From SZUA-430 sp031413635 (GTDB lineage: Bacteria; Pseudomonadota; Alphaproteobacteria; Micropepsales; Micropepsaceae), in assembly GCA_031413635.1 (NCBI GenBank), contig JANOFM010000241.1, forward strand, positions 1 to 12,239: a DNA stretch of 12,239 nucleotides. Reading direction: 5' to 3'. This document shows, piece after piece, positions 6,106-12,239 of this stretch. Position numbers and translations under genes: made by a program. The first letter of the stretch is position 1. Each line of letters opens with the position of its first letter. Under the pieces are notes generated by a model. The model was not told the origin of the DNA and did not search any database. It was given only the letters and a program-made list of their open reading frames with translations.

Positions 6106-7509
6106 CTAGGCCGCGCGCGAGGCGCGTTGACCGGGTGGAAACTCCACCGACACGATGAGGCCGGTGCCGACCGATTTGTTTTCGAGCCAAACGCGCCCGC
6201 CATGCAGAGCGATCAAACCACGAACCAACGATAGGCCGAGGCCCGTTCCTCCGGCATTGCGGTCGTAGCGATTGTCGATCTGCGAGAACGGCTTGAACAG
6301 CAACTTCAACTTTTCCGCCGGAATGCCGGGGCCGGAATCCTCGACGGAGACCCGCACGGCGCACGACGCATCGCCCGTGCAACGAACGAGAATGGCGCCG
6401 CCATCGGGCGAGAACTTGGCGGCGTTGGACAACAGATTGAGCAAGATCTGTTTGAAGGCGCGCTCGTCGGCGTAAAGACGAACATGCTCGTCAACGACAA
6501 CGGAAACGGATTGGCCTTTCGCCGCGCTGCGTTGAGCGATCAGGCGAACGGCCGAGTCGATGCCGGCTTTGGCATCAATCTGCCACCGGTCGATTTCCAT
6601 TTTTCCCGATTCGATCTTGGCAATGTCCAGCATATCGTTGATCAGGTTCAACAAATGCTCGCCGGATTCGCGAATATCGCGGGCATAGATCTTGTATTTT
6701 TCCGGTACTTCCTGGCCGACCGATTGGTTCTCGATGATTTCGGCAAAGCCGAGGATCGCATTCAATGGCGTGCGCAGTTCGTGGCTCATGTTGGCGACGA
6801 AGGCCGATTTCGAGGTGCTTGCGGCCTGGGCCTCGGCGCTTTTTTCTTCGGCGTCGTTGCGGGCGGTTTCAAGGTCACAGGCCATGTCTTCGACCGTGAA
6901 GCGCGAGCTTAGCACCTCGTTGACGCGGTCGCGGGCCGAGGTCCCCATGAACCAGGCATAAGATACGAAAATCGGCGTGAAGATACCGAATACTTGCGCA
7001 GCTTCACTGGTGCCGAACATGGCGCGGAGCCAAAACATCGCAGCCAACGGAACGATGCCGGCCATGAACAGCACCGGATGAACGGAACGGGTGAGCGCCA
7101 GGGCCCAAATCATTGCGATGACAAGCAGCGCCAGGAACGTATTGTTGACGGAATTTCCTTCAACCCAGCACGCCAGGACACCGGCGCCCCACGAAACGCT
7201 AACCCAAACCTGCAGCAAGATGAGTACGGTCAACACTTGCCGGGGGGAGTTTATCCTTCGGACCCAAACATACGCAGCGCCAGCCAACACCGAATTGAGC
7301 AGATGCATTCCAACGATGCCCAAGAGCAACGGCAATGCGATCACGCCAAAGGCAGGATACTGACCGCCGAGCGGGATGATCGAGAGCGCCGCCCATATCG
7401 GATTCAGCACAATCGTCAGCGGCAGCGACGAGACGACCACATCAACGCGCGCGCGCAGCCAACGATCTTTGTCGATATGTTGCTCACGCGAAGTACCATT
7501 CGCCGTCAT
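6106..7509 (-). CDS. Membrane-bound sensor histidine kinase, orphan
   Basis: 467 residues from ATG 7509. About residues 24-188 hold five to seven hydrophobic segments with very short loops, so the sensor is probably the membrane domain itself and not a periplasmic domain. A coiled-coil linker rich in Glu/Ala (about 193-232) leads to HisKA with the H-box SHELRTPLNAIL (phospho-acceptor His243). The HATPase domain has the N-box QILLNLLSNAAKFS (354-367), G1 DSGPGIP (391-397), F-box FKPFSQ (405-410) and G2 GGTGLGLSLV (420-429). All catalytic elements look intact. No receiver domain is fused and no response regulator is in the window, so the partner is elsewhere. The open frame runs on to 7674, but the extra 55 residues are Pro/Arg-rich and lie in the divergent promoter region, so ATG 7509 is preferred although no strong ribosome site is seen. 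It faces away from typA. Confidence 0.9.
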   Translation of the reverse strand: MTANGTSREQHIDKDRWLRARVDVVVSSLPLTIVLNPIWAALSIIPLGGQYPAFGVIALPLLLGIVGMHLLNSVLAGAAYVWVRRINSPRQVLTVLILLQVWVSVSWGAGVLACWVEGNSVNNTFLALLVIAMIWALALTRSVHPVLFMAGIVPLAAMFWLRAMFGTSEAAQVFGIFTPIFVSYAWFMGTSARDRVNEVLSSRFTVEDMACDLETARNDAEEKSAEAQAASTSKSAFVANMSHELRTPLNAILGFAEIIENQSVGQEVPEKYKIYARDIRESGEHLLNLINDMLDIAKIESGKMEIDRWQIDAKAGIDSAVRLIAQRSAAKGQSVSVVVDEHVRLYADERAFKQILLNLLSNAAKFSPDGGAILVRCTGDASCAVRVSVEDSGPGIPAEKLKLLFKPFSQIDNRYDRNAGGTGLGLSLVRGLIALHGGRVWLENKSVGTGLIVSVEFPPGQRASRAA

Positions 7510-7703
7510 GGAAATCCGGTCCGCCCGCCAACCGAGGAGTACCCCCACTATGGCGACGATCCGGTAAAGATTCAGGCAACTGGGGCCTGGCTTTGGCCTT
7601 GGAAACACCTCGGTCGTCGCCGCGTTTGGGATTCGTCGACTTTTCGACCGCGAAGCGGTTCGATACGCGACCATTCGCCTGCTTCAACTGGGAACTGGCG
7701 CGG

Positions 7704-7732
7704 TTGCTGCATTGCAGCAAAAGGGTTATACC
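7704..7732 (+). promoter_or_regulatory. Candidate sigma-70 promoter for typA with overlapping palindromic operator
   Basis: TTGCTG (7704-7709) and TATACC (7727-7732) are spaced by 17 bases, ending about 43 bases before the typA start codon. Bases 7704-7720 form a perfect palindrome, TTGCTGCA-T-TGCAGCAA (8-base arms, single central base), lying exactly on the -35 element and most of the spacer. This is a classical position for a repressor site. The promoter matches consensus at four of six positions in each box. No binding protein can be named from sequence. Confidence 0.5.
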
Positions 7733-7775
7733 CCCGCCGCTCGCGTCTCGGCGCCTATCACCCACGAAAAGTCAG

Positions 7776-9614
7776 ATGAATCTTCGAAATATCGCCATCA
7801 TCGCCCATGTCGACCATGGGAAGACAACGCTTGTCGATCAATTGCTGCGGCAAAGCGGAACATTCCGCGAGAACCAGCAAGTGGTGGAGCGCGCCATGGA
7901 CTCCAACGAGTTGGAGCGCGAGCGCGGCATCACAATTCTTGCCAAGTGCACGAGCGTCGAGTGGAACGGCGTGCGGATCAACATTATCGACACACCGGGC
8001 CACGCCGATTTCGGCGGCGAGGTCGAGCGCATACTGTCGATGGTCGACGGCGTGGTGTTGCTGGTGGACGCCGCCGAAGGGGCGATGCCGCAAACGAAAT
8101 TCGTGACCTCGAAGGCGCTGAAGCTGGGGTTGAAGCCCATCGTCGTCGTTAACAAGATCGACCGGCAAGACGCGCGCGCGCACGAAATTCATTCGGACGT
8201 TTTCGATCTGTTTGCGGCCCTCGACGCTAATGACGAGCAGCTCGATTTTCCGACGCTTTATGCGAGCGGCCGCTCGGGCTGGGCAGTGCGCGATCTGGAG
8301 AAGGACGAGCGCAAGGACTTGACGCCTTTGTTCGAGACGATCGTTTCGCACGTCAGGCCGCCCGTCATTGCGGCCAAAGCGAGCTCCCAGTATCCGTTCG
8401 CCATGCTGGTGCGGGTGATCCAATCGGATCCGTATTTGGGACGCATTCTGACGGGGCGCATTGAATCGGGCGTGGTCGAAGCCAACCGGCCGATCAAAGC
8501 GTTGTCGCGCGACGGCGAGTTGATCGAACGGGGACGCATCACGAAAGTTCTGGCTTTTCGCGGACTAAATCGCGTGCCGGTCGATTCAGCGGGCGCGGGC
8601 GACATCGTCGCCATCGCGGGCCTGACGATCGCGGGCGTTGCCGACACGCTGTGCGACGCGGAAGTCTTGCTGCCAATTCCCGCCAACCCGATCGATCCGC
8701 CGACGATCGCCATTACGCTTGGGATCAACGATTCGCCGTATGCGGGGCGCGAAGGCCAAAAAGTGCAGAGCCGCGTTATTCGCGAGCGGCTGTTCCGCGA
8801 GGCGGAAGGCAATGTCGCGATCAAGGTGCGCGAAACCGAGAACGCAGATGCTTACGAAGTTGCGGGCCGCGGCGAATTGCAGCTTGGGGTCTTGATCGAG
8901 ACGATGCGACGCGAGGGGTTCGAGCTTTCGATCTCGCGCCCACGCGTGCTGTTTCGCGACGGGCCGAACGGCGAAAGACTCGAACCGATCGAGGAAACGA
9001 CGATCGATGTCGACGATGCCTATTCCGGCGTCGTGATCGAAGCGATGAGCAATCGCAAGGCCGAGATGACCGACATGCGGCCCTCTGGCGGCGGCAAGAC
9101 GCGGTTGACGTTCTACGCCCCGTCGCGCGGGTTGATCGGCTATCACGGGCAGTTCCTCACCGACACGCGCGGCACCGGCATCATGAACCGCGTCTTTCAC
9201 GAATTCGGCCCCTATCGCGGCGTCATCGAAGGGCGGCGCGAAGGCGTGCTGATCTCCGATCGCGACGGCGAGGCGGCGAGCTATGCGCTGTGGTTCCTGG
9301 AAGAGCGCGGCTTCATGTTTATCGAGGCGGGAACAAAGGTCTATCGAGGCATGATCATCGGCCAGCATGCCCGCGAAAACGATCTGGACGTCAATGCACT
9401 GAAGGCCAAGCAGTTGACGAACTTCCGGGCGGCCGGCAAAGACGAGGCCGTGCGGTTGACCCCGCCCAAGCTGCTGACCCTCGAGCAAGCCATTGCCTAT
9501 ATCGGCGACGACGAACTGGTCGAAGTGACCCCAAAATCCATCCGGCTGCGCAAGCGCTGGCTCGACCCCAACGATCGCAAGCGCTACGCGCGGGCGAGCA
9601 CTTCCGAGGGATAA
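7776..9614 (+). CDS. typA: Ribosome-associated translational GTPase TypA/BipA
   Basis: 612 residues, normal length for TypA/BipA. The GTPase domain is complete: P-loop AHVDHGKT (residues 10-17), switch I RERGITI (48-54), DTPGHADF (72-79) and NKID (126-129). Elongation-factor-type domains follow, with GRGELQLGVLIETMRREGFE marking domain III/V, then the TypA-specific C-terminal region with GLIGYHGQFLTDTRGTGIMNR and GMIIGQHARENDLDVN. The protein binds the ribosome like EF-G and is known to assist 50S assembly and growth under stress or cold. The open frame reaches back to 7593, but residues before MNLRNIAIIAHVDHG do not belong to the family, so ATG 7776 is chosen; its ribosome site is weak (CGAAAAG). 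It is divergent from the histidine kinase and shares a 266-base upstream region with it. No clear intrinsic terminator follows. Confidence 0.97.
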   Translation: MNLRNIAIIAHVDHGKTTLVDQLLRQSGTFRENQQVVERAMDSNELERERGITILAKCTSVEWNGVRINIIDTPGHADFGGEVERILSMVDGVVLLVDAAEGAMPQTKFVTSKALKLGLKPIVVVNKIDRQDARAHEIHSDVFDLFAALDANDEQLDFPTLYASGRSGWAVRDLEKDERKDLTPLFETIVSHVRPPVIAAKASSQYPFAMLVRVIQSDPYLGRILTGRIESGVVEANRPIKALSRDGELIERGRITKVLAFRGLNRVPVDSAGAGDIVAIAGLTIAGVADTLCDAEVLLPIPANPIDPPTIAITLGINDSPYAGREGQKVQSRVIRERLFREAEGNVAIKVRETENADAYEVAGRGELQLGVLIETMRREGFELSISRPRVLFRDGPNGERLEPIEETTIDVDDAYSGVVIEAMSNRKAEMTDMRPSGGGKTRLTFYAPSRGLIGYHGQFLTDTRGTGIMNRVFHEFGPYRGVIEGRREGVLISDRDGEAASYALWFLEERGFMFIEAGTKVYRGMIIGQHARENDLDVNALKAKQLTNFRAAGKDEAVRLTPPKLLTLEQAIAYIGDDELVEVTPKSIRLRKRWLDPNDRKRYARASTSEG

Positions 9615-9630
9615 CGGCTGTTTTTGCCAC

Positions 9631-9689
9631 AGTGTGGACAATTTAACACTGGCCAAGGCGCTCGTTTTGGTTGAGTGTTACATCACACT
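9631..9689. repeat. Two inverted AGTGT/ACACT pairs upstream of the XRE gene
   Basis: AGTGT at 9631-9635 pairs with ACACT at 9646-9650 (10-base gap), and AGTGT at 9674-9678 pairs with ACACT at 9685-9689 (6-base gap). The pair centres are 41 bases apart, close to four helical turns. The first pair begins 17 bases after the typA stop. The second lies between the -35-like and -10-like hexamers of a possible promoter for the XRE gene. They may be regulator binding sites. Arms are short, so chance is not excluded. Confidence 0.35.
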
Positions 9690-9700
9690 TCAACGATAAG
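9671..9700 (+). promoter_or_regulatory. Weak promoter candidate for the XRE gene
   Basis: TTGAGT (9671-9676) and GATAAG (9695-9700) with an 18-base spacer that contains the second AGTGT/ACACT inverted pair. Each box matches the consensus at four of six positions. It would give a leader of about 130 bases before the GTG at 9840. The remainder of 9615-9839 shows no open frame of interest and no typA terminator. Confidence 0.25.
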
Positions 9701-9839
9701 CGTTTGCTTTCGCTGGGGTTTCGAACGTTGGACATGGTGCGTTAAGCAGTCAACTTTCGATTGAATCCTCTGCGGTGGGACGTAGAGTTCGGTGCAGTAC
9801 GCGTGAGACGGGGTCGCGCAGAAATTCGGGGGAGGGCTC

Positions 9840-10217
9840 GTGAAGAACCCTATTGATCTACACATCGGCCAACGCGTTCGTCATCGGCGTTGGCTGCTGG
9901 GAATGACGCAGCAGCAGCTGGCGCAAGCAGTCGGAATCCGGTTCCAGCAAATCCAAAAATACGAAAGCGGAGCCAACCGTATTTCGGCTTCGCGACTTTG
10001 GGACCTGTCCAGGGCGCTCGAGATGCCGGTCTCGTTCTTTTTCGACGGTTTGGAGCCCGGCAAAGGCGGCGGCGCGGAGGCCGCGGATGACGGCTTGTTG
10101 CAGAACAAGGAAACGATGGATTTGATCCGGGCCTACTACGCGCTCAATGAAAATCCGCGCCGGCGGCTTTTGGAATTGGCTAAAGCGCTGAGCGTTACCG
10201 ACCAGTCGAAGAATTGA
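9840..10217 (+). CDS. XRE-family helix-turn-helix transcriptional regulator
   Basis: 125 residues. A lambda-Cro/C1-type helix-turn-helix occupies about residues 8-65 (IGQRVRHRRWLLGMTQQQLA, then VGIRFQQIQKYESGANRIS and LWDLSRALEMPVSFFFDGL), so it should bind operator DNA as a dimer. A Gly-rich linker (73-80) is followed by a helical tail (about 86-118, ETMDLIRAYYALNENPRRRL) that may dimerise or bind a ligand. The same overall form is common in alphaproteobacteria, and I do not assign a specific regulon. The start is GTG at 9840, supported by GGAGGG at 9831-9836 (only three bases of spacing) and by the typical N-terminus MKNPIDLHIG. It lies 225 bases after typA and 31 bases before the hisN candidate, in the same direction, so it may be co-transcribed with hisN. 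Autoregulation through the upstream inverted repeats is a guess. Confidence 0.93.
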   Translation: MKNPIDLHIGQRVRHRRWLLGMTQQQLAQAVGIRFQQIQKYESGANRISASRLWDLSRALEMPVSFFFDGLEPGKGGGAEAADDGLLQNKETMDLIRAYYALNENPRRRLLELAKALSVTDQSKN

Positions 10218-10240
10218 ACCGCTACGATTGACAATTTAGG

Positions 10241-10273
10241 TTGCGGTCATGCCTGTTGCGCGCATGACCGCAA
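10241..10273 (+). promoter_or_regulatory. Perfect 11-bp inverted repeat spanning the hisN start codon
   Basis: TTGCGGTCATG (10241-10251) and CATGACCGCAA (10263-10273) are exact reverse complements separated by 11 bases. In mRNA they would form an 11-base-pair hairpin that sequesters ATG 10249 and the second in-frame ATG 10264 but leaves the third, ATG 10276, just outside the stem. No U-run follows, so it is not an ordinary intrinsic terminator. It may control translation or start choice of hisN, or act as a DNA operator. A perfect TTGACA lies just upstream (10228-10233) but lacks a visible -10. Confidence 0.5.
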
Positions 10274-11079
10274 CGATGGGCGCCACCGAGATTTCCGAAC
10301 TGACGAGCTTCGCCGAGGAGCTTGCGGACCTATCGGGCAAAGCGATCCTGCCGCATTTTCGCGAGCAACTTCTCATCCACAACAAGCTCGGCGATCACGG
10401 ATTCGACCCGGTGACCGAGGCCGACCGCGAAGCGGAACGCGTGATCCGCGCGCGGATCAAGTTGCGTTATCCCTCGCACGGCGTCATGGGCGAAGAGCAT
10501 GGGCACGAACACGGCGCCGGACCGTTTACTTGGGTTGTGGACCCGATCGACGGAACGCGCGCGTTCATGTGCGGCATGGCGCAGTGGGGGACGCTGATTG
10601 CGCTCAACGACGGCCATCGTCCGATCATCGGCGTTCTCGACCAACCCTTTATGCGCGAGCGATGGGTGGCGTCGAACGGGCATACGCGATTTCGGCACGC
10701 GCATGGCGAGACGCGAACCCTGAAAACCAGGCCGTGCGCGCAATTAAAGGACGCCGTGCTGTCGACGACCTCGCCCGTCGGTTATTTCGACGAGGCCGAG
10801 AAGGGAGCGTTCTGGCTATTGGCTGGCCAGACACGGCTGACGCGGTTCGGCGGTGACTGCTACGCCTATGGATTGCTGGCGATGGGGTTTATCGATGTCG
10901 TCGTCGAAGCGGCATTGAAGCCGTGGGATATTCAGGCGCTCATTCCGATCGTCGAGAATGCCGGTGGCACGGTTACGACCTGGGAGGGTGGGCCGGCGCA
11001 AGATGGCGGCCGCGTTGTCGCCTGCGGCGATGCGAGGCTTCACGCGGCAGTGTTAGAAGTCCTTTCTACCAAGGGCTGA
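10249..11079 (+). CDS. hisN: Inositol-monophosphatase-family phosphatase, probable histidinol-phosphatase HisN
   Basis: 276 residues, cytoplasmic, Mg-dependent. The metal-site motifs of the IMPase superfamily are present: DPVTEAD (residues 53-59), GEEHG (81-85), WVVDPIDGTRAF (95-106; Asp98 and Asp101 bind metal) and KPWDIQALIPIVENAGG (224-240; Asp226). The DPIDGTRAFMCGMAQWGTLIAL version is characteristic of the HisN branch, which removes phosphate from L-histidinol phosphate in histidine synthesis; generic inositol or sugar phosphatase activity is the alternative. No other his gene lies nearby. Three in-frame ATGs (10249, 10264, 10276) are possible starts. The first has AGG eight bases upstream and is given here, yet the strong inverted repeat at 10241-10273 covers the first two, and a start at 10276 would lose only nine residues and no motif. 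It converges on the hydrolase gene. Confidence 0.78.
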   Translation: MPVARMTATMGATEISELTSFAEELADLSGKAILPHFREQLLIHNKLGDHGFDPVTEADREAERVIRARIKLRYPSHGVMGEEHGHEHGAGPFTWVVDPIDGTRAFMCGMAQWGTLIALNDGHRPIIGVLDQPFMRERWVASNGHTRFRHAHGETRTLKTRPCAQLKDAVLSTTSPVGYFDEAEKGAFWLLAGQTRLTRFGGDCYAYGLLAMGFIDVVVEAALKPWDIQALIPIVENAGGTVTTWEGGPAQDGGRVVACGDARLHAAVLEVLSTKG

Positions 11080-11094
11080 TCCACGGTCGACGTT

Positions 11095-11121
11095 AAGAAG
11101 AAAGTGGCTTCACGCGAAGCC
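11095..11121 (-). terminator. Intrinsic terminator for the hydrolase transcript, possibly bidirectional
   Basis: In the 67-base convergent gap, GGCTTC-ACGC-GAAGCC (11106-11121) forms a 6-base-pair stem with a 4-base loop. Reading the minus strand, the stem is followed by ACTTTCTTCTT (plus 11095-11105), a T-rich tract, as expected at the 3' end of the hydrolase gene that stops at 11147. In the plus direction the tail is weaker (TTCTACTTCTT at 11133-11143), so it may only partly stop hisN transcripts. An alternative stem TTCACG/CGTGAA overlaps it. Confidence 0.55.
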
Positions 11122-11146
11122 GTGAAATCCAATTCTACTTCTTGCT

Positions 11147-12130
11147 TCAGGCCTTGGCCGTCGCGCGATAGGCGGCGGCGCCGACGAAGGGATCGAAGCA
11201 GGCCCAGAAGCCGCGCCTGATATCGTCGCGCTCCATCATGATTTCGTGTTCGGCCTTCAGCAAAACGTACATGCCGCGCTTGATGCGGGTGATCAGCACG
11301 AGGTCGGCGCCGGGGTGAACGAGCTTGTCATGCGCGGCGCCGATCAAGAGCACCGGCGTTTCTATCCCTTGGGCAAACTCTTCGCTCGCCACCAACTCCA
11401 TGGAGCGGAACGCGGCCTCGACCCAGCCGAAGGTGGGCGCGCCGACGGCGAGCCTTGGTTCGGCCTTCAGGCAGGCCATGGCGCGTTCGAAGCGACTCTT
11501 GTCGCTGGTGACGGTGTTGCCTTCGAAGACCTCCGCCAACGGGTCCTGTTTCGCCCCGCCGAAGATGAACGAGCCGTGCGCACCAGCGGCGGTCCACACC
11601 GCTGCAGCCGATTTTGCGACCCATAGCGGGAAATTCGGCGACTTGATTGCGAGCATCGGCGCTGTGAGGACCGCGCGTTCGAACTCGTGCGGGAAGTCGT
11701 GGAGATAACGCAGCAAAATATTGCCGCCCATCGAATGGGCGAGCGCAAAGTACGGCTTCGTGCCGTGCTCGCGCACGATGCGATCCACCACCAGATGCAG
11801 ATCGCTGTCGAATTCGGAGAAGTCGCGGACGTGGCCCTTTGTACGCTCGGGAAGTTGGCGCGACGACAAGCCTTGGCCGCGCCAATCGAAGGTCACCACC
11901 GAAAAGCCGCGGGCGAGGAGTTCGCCCACGACCTCGAAGTATTTTTCGACGAACTCGCTGCGGCCTTGGACGAGGAGCACGGTGCCGTGCGTTTCGTGCG
12001 CCGGTTGGATCCAGCGCACGGTGCGCAGACGCACGCCGTCGCCCGCGGTCAACCATTCGACCATGGCGCCCGGCGGTGCCGGATTGCCCGGCACCGTGAC
12101 GAGGTCGGCGGCCGGCCCGTCGTGGGCCAT
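11147..12130 (-). CDS. Alpha/beta hydrolase, lysophospholipase / monoacylglycerol-lipase-like
   Basis: 327 residues; a serine hydrolase likely to cleave a fatty-acyl ester of lysophospholipid or monoacylglycerol. The Ser-Asp-His triad is readable: nucleophile elbow AHSMGG (Ser133), Asp268 in GAAHDKLVHP and His295 in KAEHEIMME. The LLVQGRSEFVEKYFEVV strand-loop (52-68) forms the oxyanion region, and FDWRGQGLSS (81-90) is the conserved strand-4 loop of the PldB/MGL-like branch. The central 155-215 region is the likely lid. There is no signal peptide, so a cytoplasmic or membrane-surface location is expected. ATG 12130 is chosen: it is seven bases after the SCP2 stop, whereas the longer frame from TTG 12169 runs into the SCP2 gene and adds only Pro-rich residues. 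The ribosome site is poor, so translation may be coupled to the upstream gene. The natural substrate is unknown. Confidence 0.88.
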   Translation of the reverse strand: MAHDGPAADLVTVPGNPAPPGAMVEWLTAGDGVRLRTVRWIQPAHETHGTVLLVQGRSEFVEKYFEVVGELLARGFSVVTFDWRGQGLSSRQLPERTKGHVRDFSEFDSDLHLVVDRIVREHGTKPYFALAHSMGGNILLRYLHDFPHEFERAVLTAPMLAIKSPNFPLWVAKSAAAVWTAAGAHGSFIFGGAKQDPLAEVFEGNTVTSDKSRFERAMACLKAEPRLAVGAPTFGWVEAAFRSMELVASEEFAQGIETPVLLIGAAHDKLVHPGADLVLITRIKRGMYVLLKAEHEIMMERDDIRRGFWACFDPFVGAAAYRATAKA

Positions 12131-12137
12131 GTAAGAG

Positions 12138-12239
12138 TTAGCCGGCGGCTTTGGCGAGAATGGGCCCAAGCTTCATCGCGACGCTCATGTCGCCGGCGAC
12201 TTTCAGTTTGCCCTGCATGAAGGCGGTGGTGCCGTCGAG
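12138..12239 (-). CDS. Partial CDS, C-terminus of an SCP2 sterol-carrier domain protein
   Basis: Only the last 33 residues and TAA are in the window; the gene starts beyond the right edge. The visible residues include AFMQGKLKVAGDMSVAMKLG and end ILAKAAG, which match the closing strand and helix of SCP2 (sterol carrier protein 2 type) domains, where a G-x-hydrophobic-x-x-x-G-D motif precedes the final amphipathic helix lining a lipid-binding tunnel. In bacteria such small proteins are presumed to bind acyl or other hydrophobic ligands, though the ligand is rarely known. It was not evident as a long open frame because it is truncated. It sits seven bases upstream of the lipase-like hydrolase on the same strand, so the two probably share a transcript and a lipid-related role. 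Confidence 0.8.
   Translation of the reverse strand, partial: LDGTTAFMQGKLKVAGDMSVAMKLGPILAKAAG

Noticed and set aside
7639..7664. ACCGC-GAA-GCGGT hairpin flanked by near-complementary TCGA in the kinase/typA intergenic region
   Set aside because: Arms are only 5 bases with an interrupted extension, no T-tract and no link to a promoter element; too common in GC-rich DNA to call.
7510..7674. N-terminal extension of the histidine kinase by 55 residues
   Set aside because: Pro/Arg-rich and placed in the shared promoter region; although it contains one hydrophobic patch, there is no ribosome site at its start and ATG 7509 yields a complete kinase.
8586..9656. Long minus-strand frame of 356 codons opposite typA
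   Set aside because: Antisense shadow of the highly conserved typA gene; no recognisable protein features.
9615..9660. Possible typA terminator just after the stop codon
   Set aside because: The CAGTGT...ACACTG pair has a weak AT-rich 10-base loop and is not followed by a T-run, so it does not meet the pattern of an intrinsic terminator.

Overview
The window looks like a chromosomal segment of a GC-rich alphaproteobacterium. The main evidence is the short XRE regulator (start Met-Lys-Asn-Pro, then a compact helix-turn-helix with an FQQIQKYE recognition region) of a type conserved in that class. An IMPase-type histidinol phosphatase, an outer-membrane-type barrel ending in a phenylalanine-rich strand plus charged tail, and the SCP2/hydrolase pair also fit. 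I cannot place the genus. Most content is ordinary metabolism, transport and regulation. I see no mobile element, CRISPR array, tRNA or rRNA.

Layout. Left edge (1-2915): the 3' end of a plus-strand gene, probably a family 2 glycosyltransferase, runs tail-to-tail into a minus-strand pair. That pair is a two-part protein (about 205 residues of unknown cytoplasmic-looking domain, an internal signal-peptide-like segment, then an outer-membrane beta-barrel) followed by an overlapping GT-B glycosyltransferase. This suggests a surface glycan or envelope locus. From 2916 to 3119 lies a divergent promoter region. Plus strand 3120-6102: a SulP anion transporter with STAS domain, an exported Sel1-repeat protein and a DUF924 protein. 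Minus strand 6106-7509: an orphan membrane histidine kinase, divergent from the translational GTPase typA/bipA (7776-9614). Then come an XRE regulator (9840-10217) and a probable hisN (10249-11079), both plus strand. The right edge (11147-12239, minus) holds a serine alpha/beta hydrolase directly downstream of an SCP2 sterol-carrier domain gene that is cut by the window end.

Genes likely to work together are the barrel protein with its overlapping glycosyltransferase, the Sel1 protein with DUF924 (8-base gap), and the SCP2 protein with the hydrolase (7-base gap, both lipid-related). The kinase has no adjacent response regulator.

The non-coding stretches are all under 300 bases, but several hold clean inverted repeats in informative positions. 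These are a 17-base palindrome on the -35/spacer of a typA promoter candidate, an 11-base-pair hairpin spanning the hisN start, and two AGTGT/ACACT inverted pairs upstream of the XRE gene. These, and the domain order of the barrel protein, are the points I consider most worth checking. No clearly new multi-gene system is visible.
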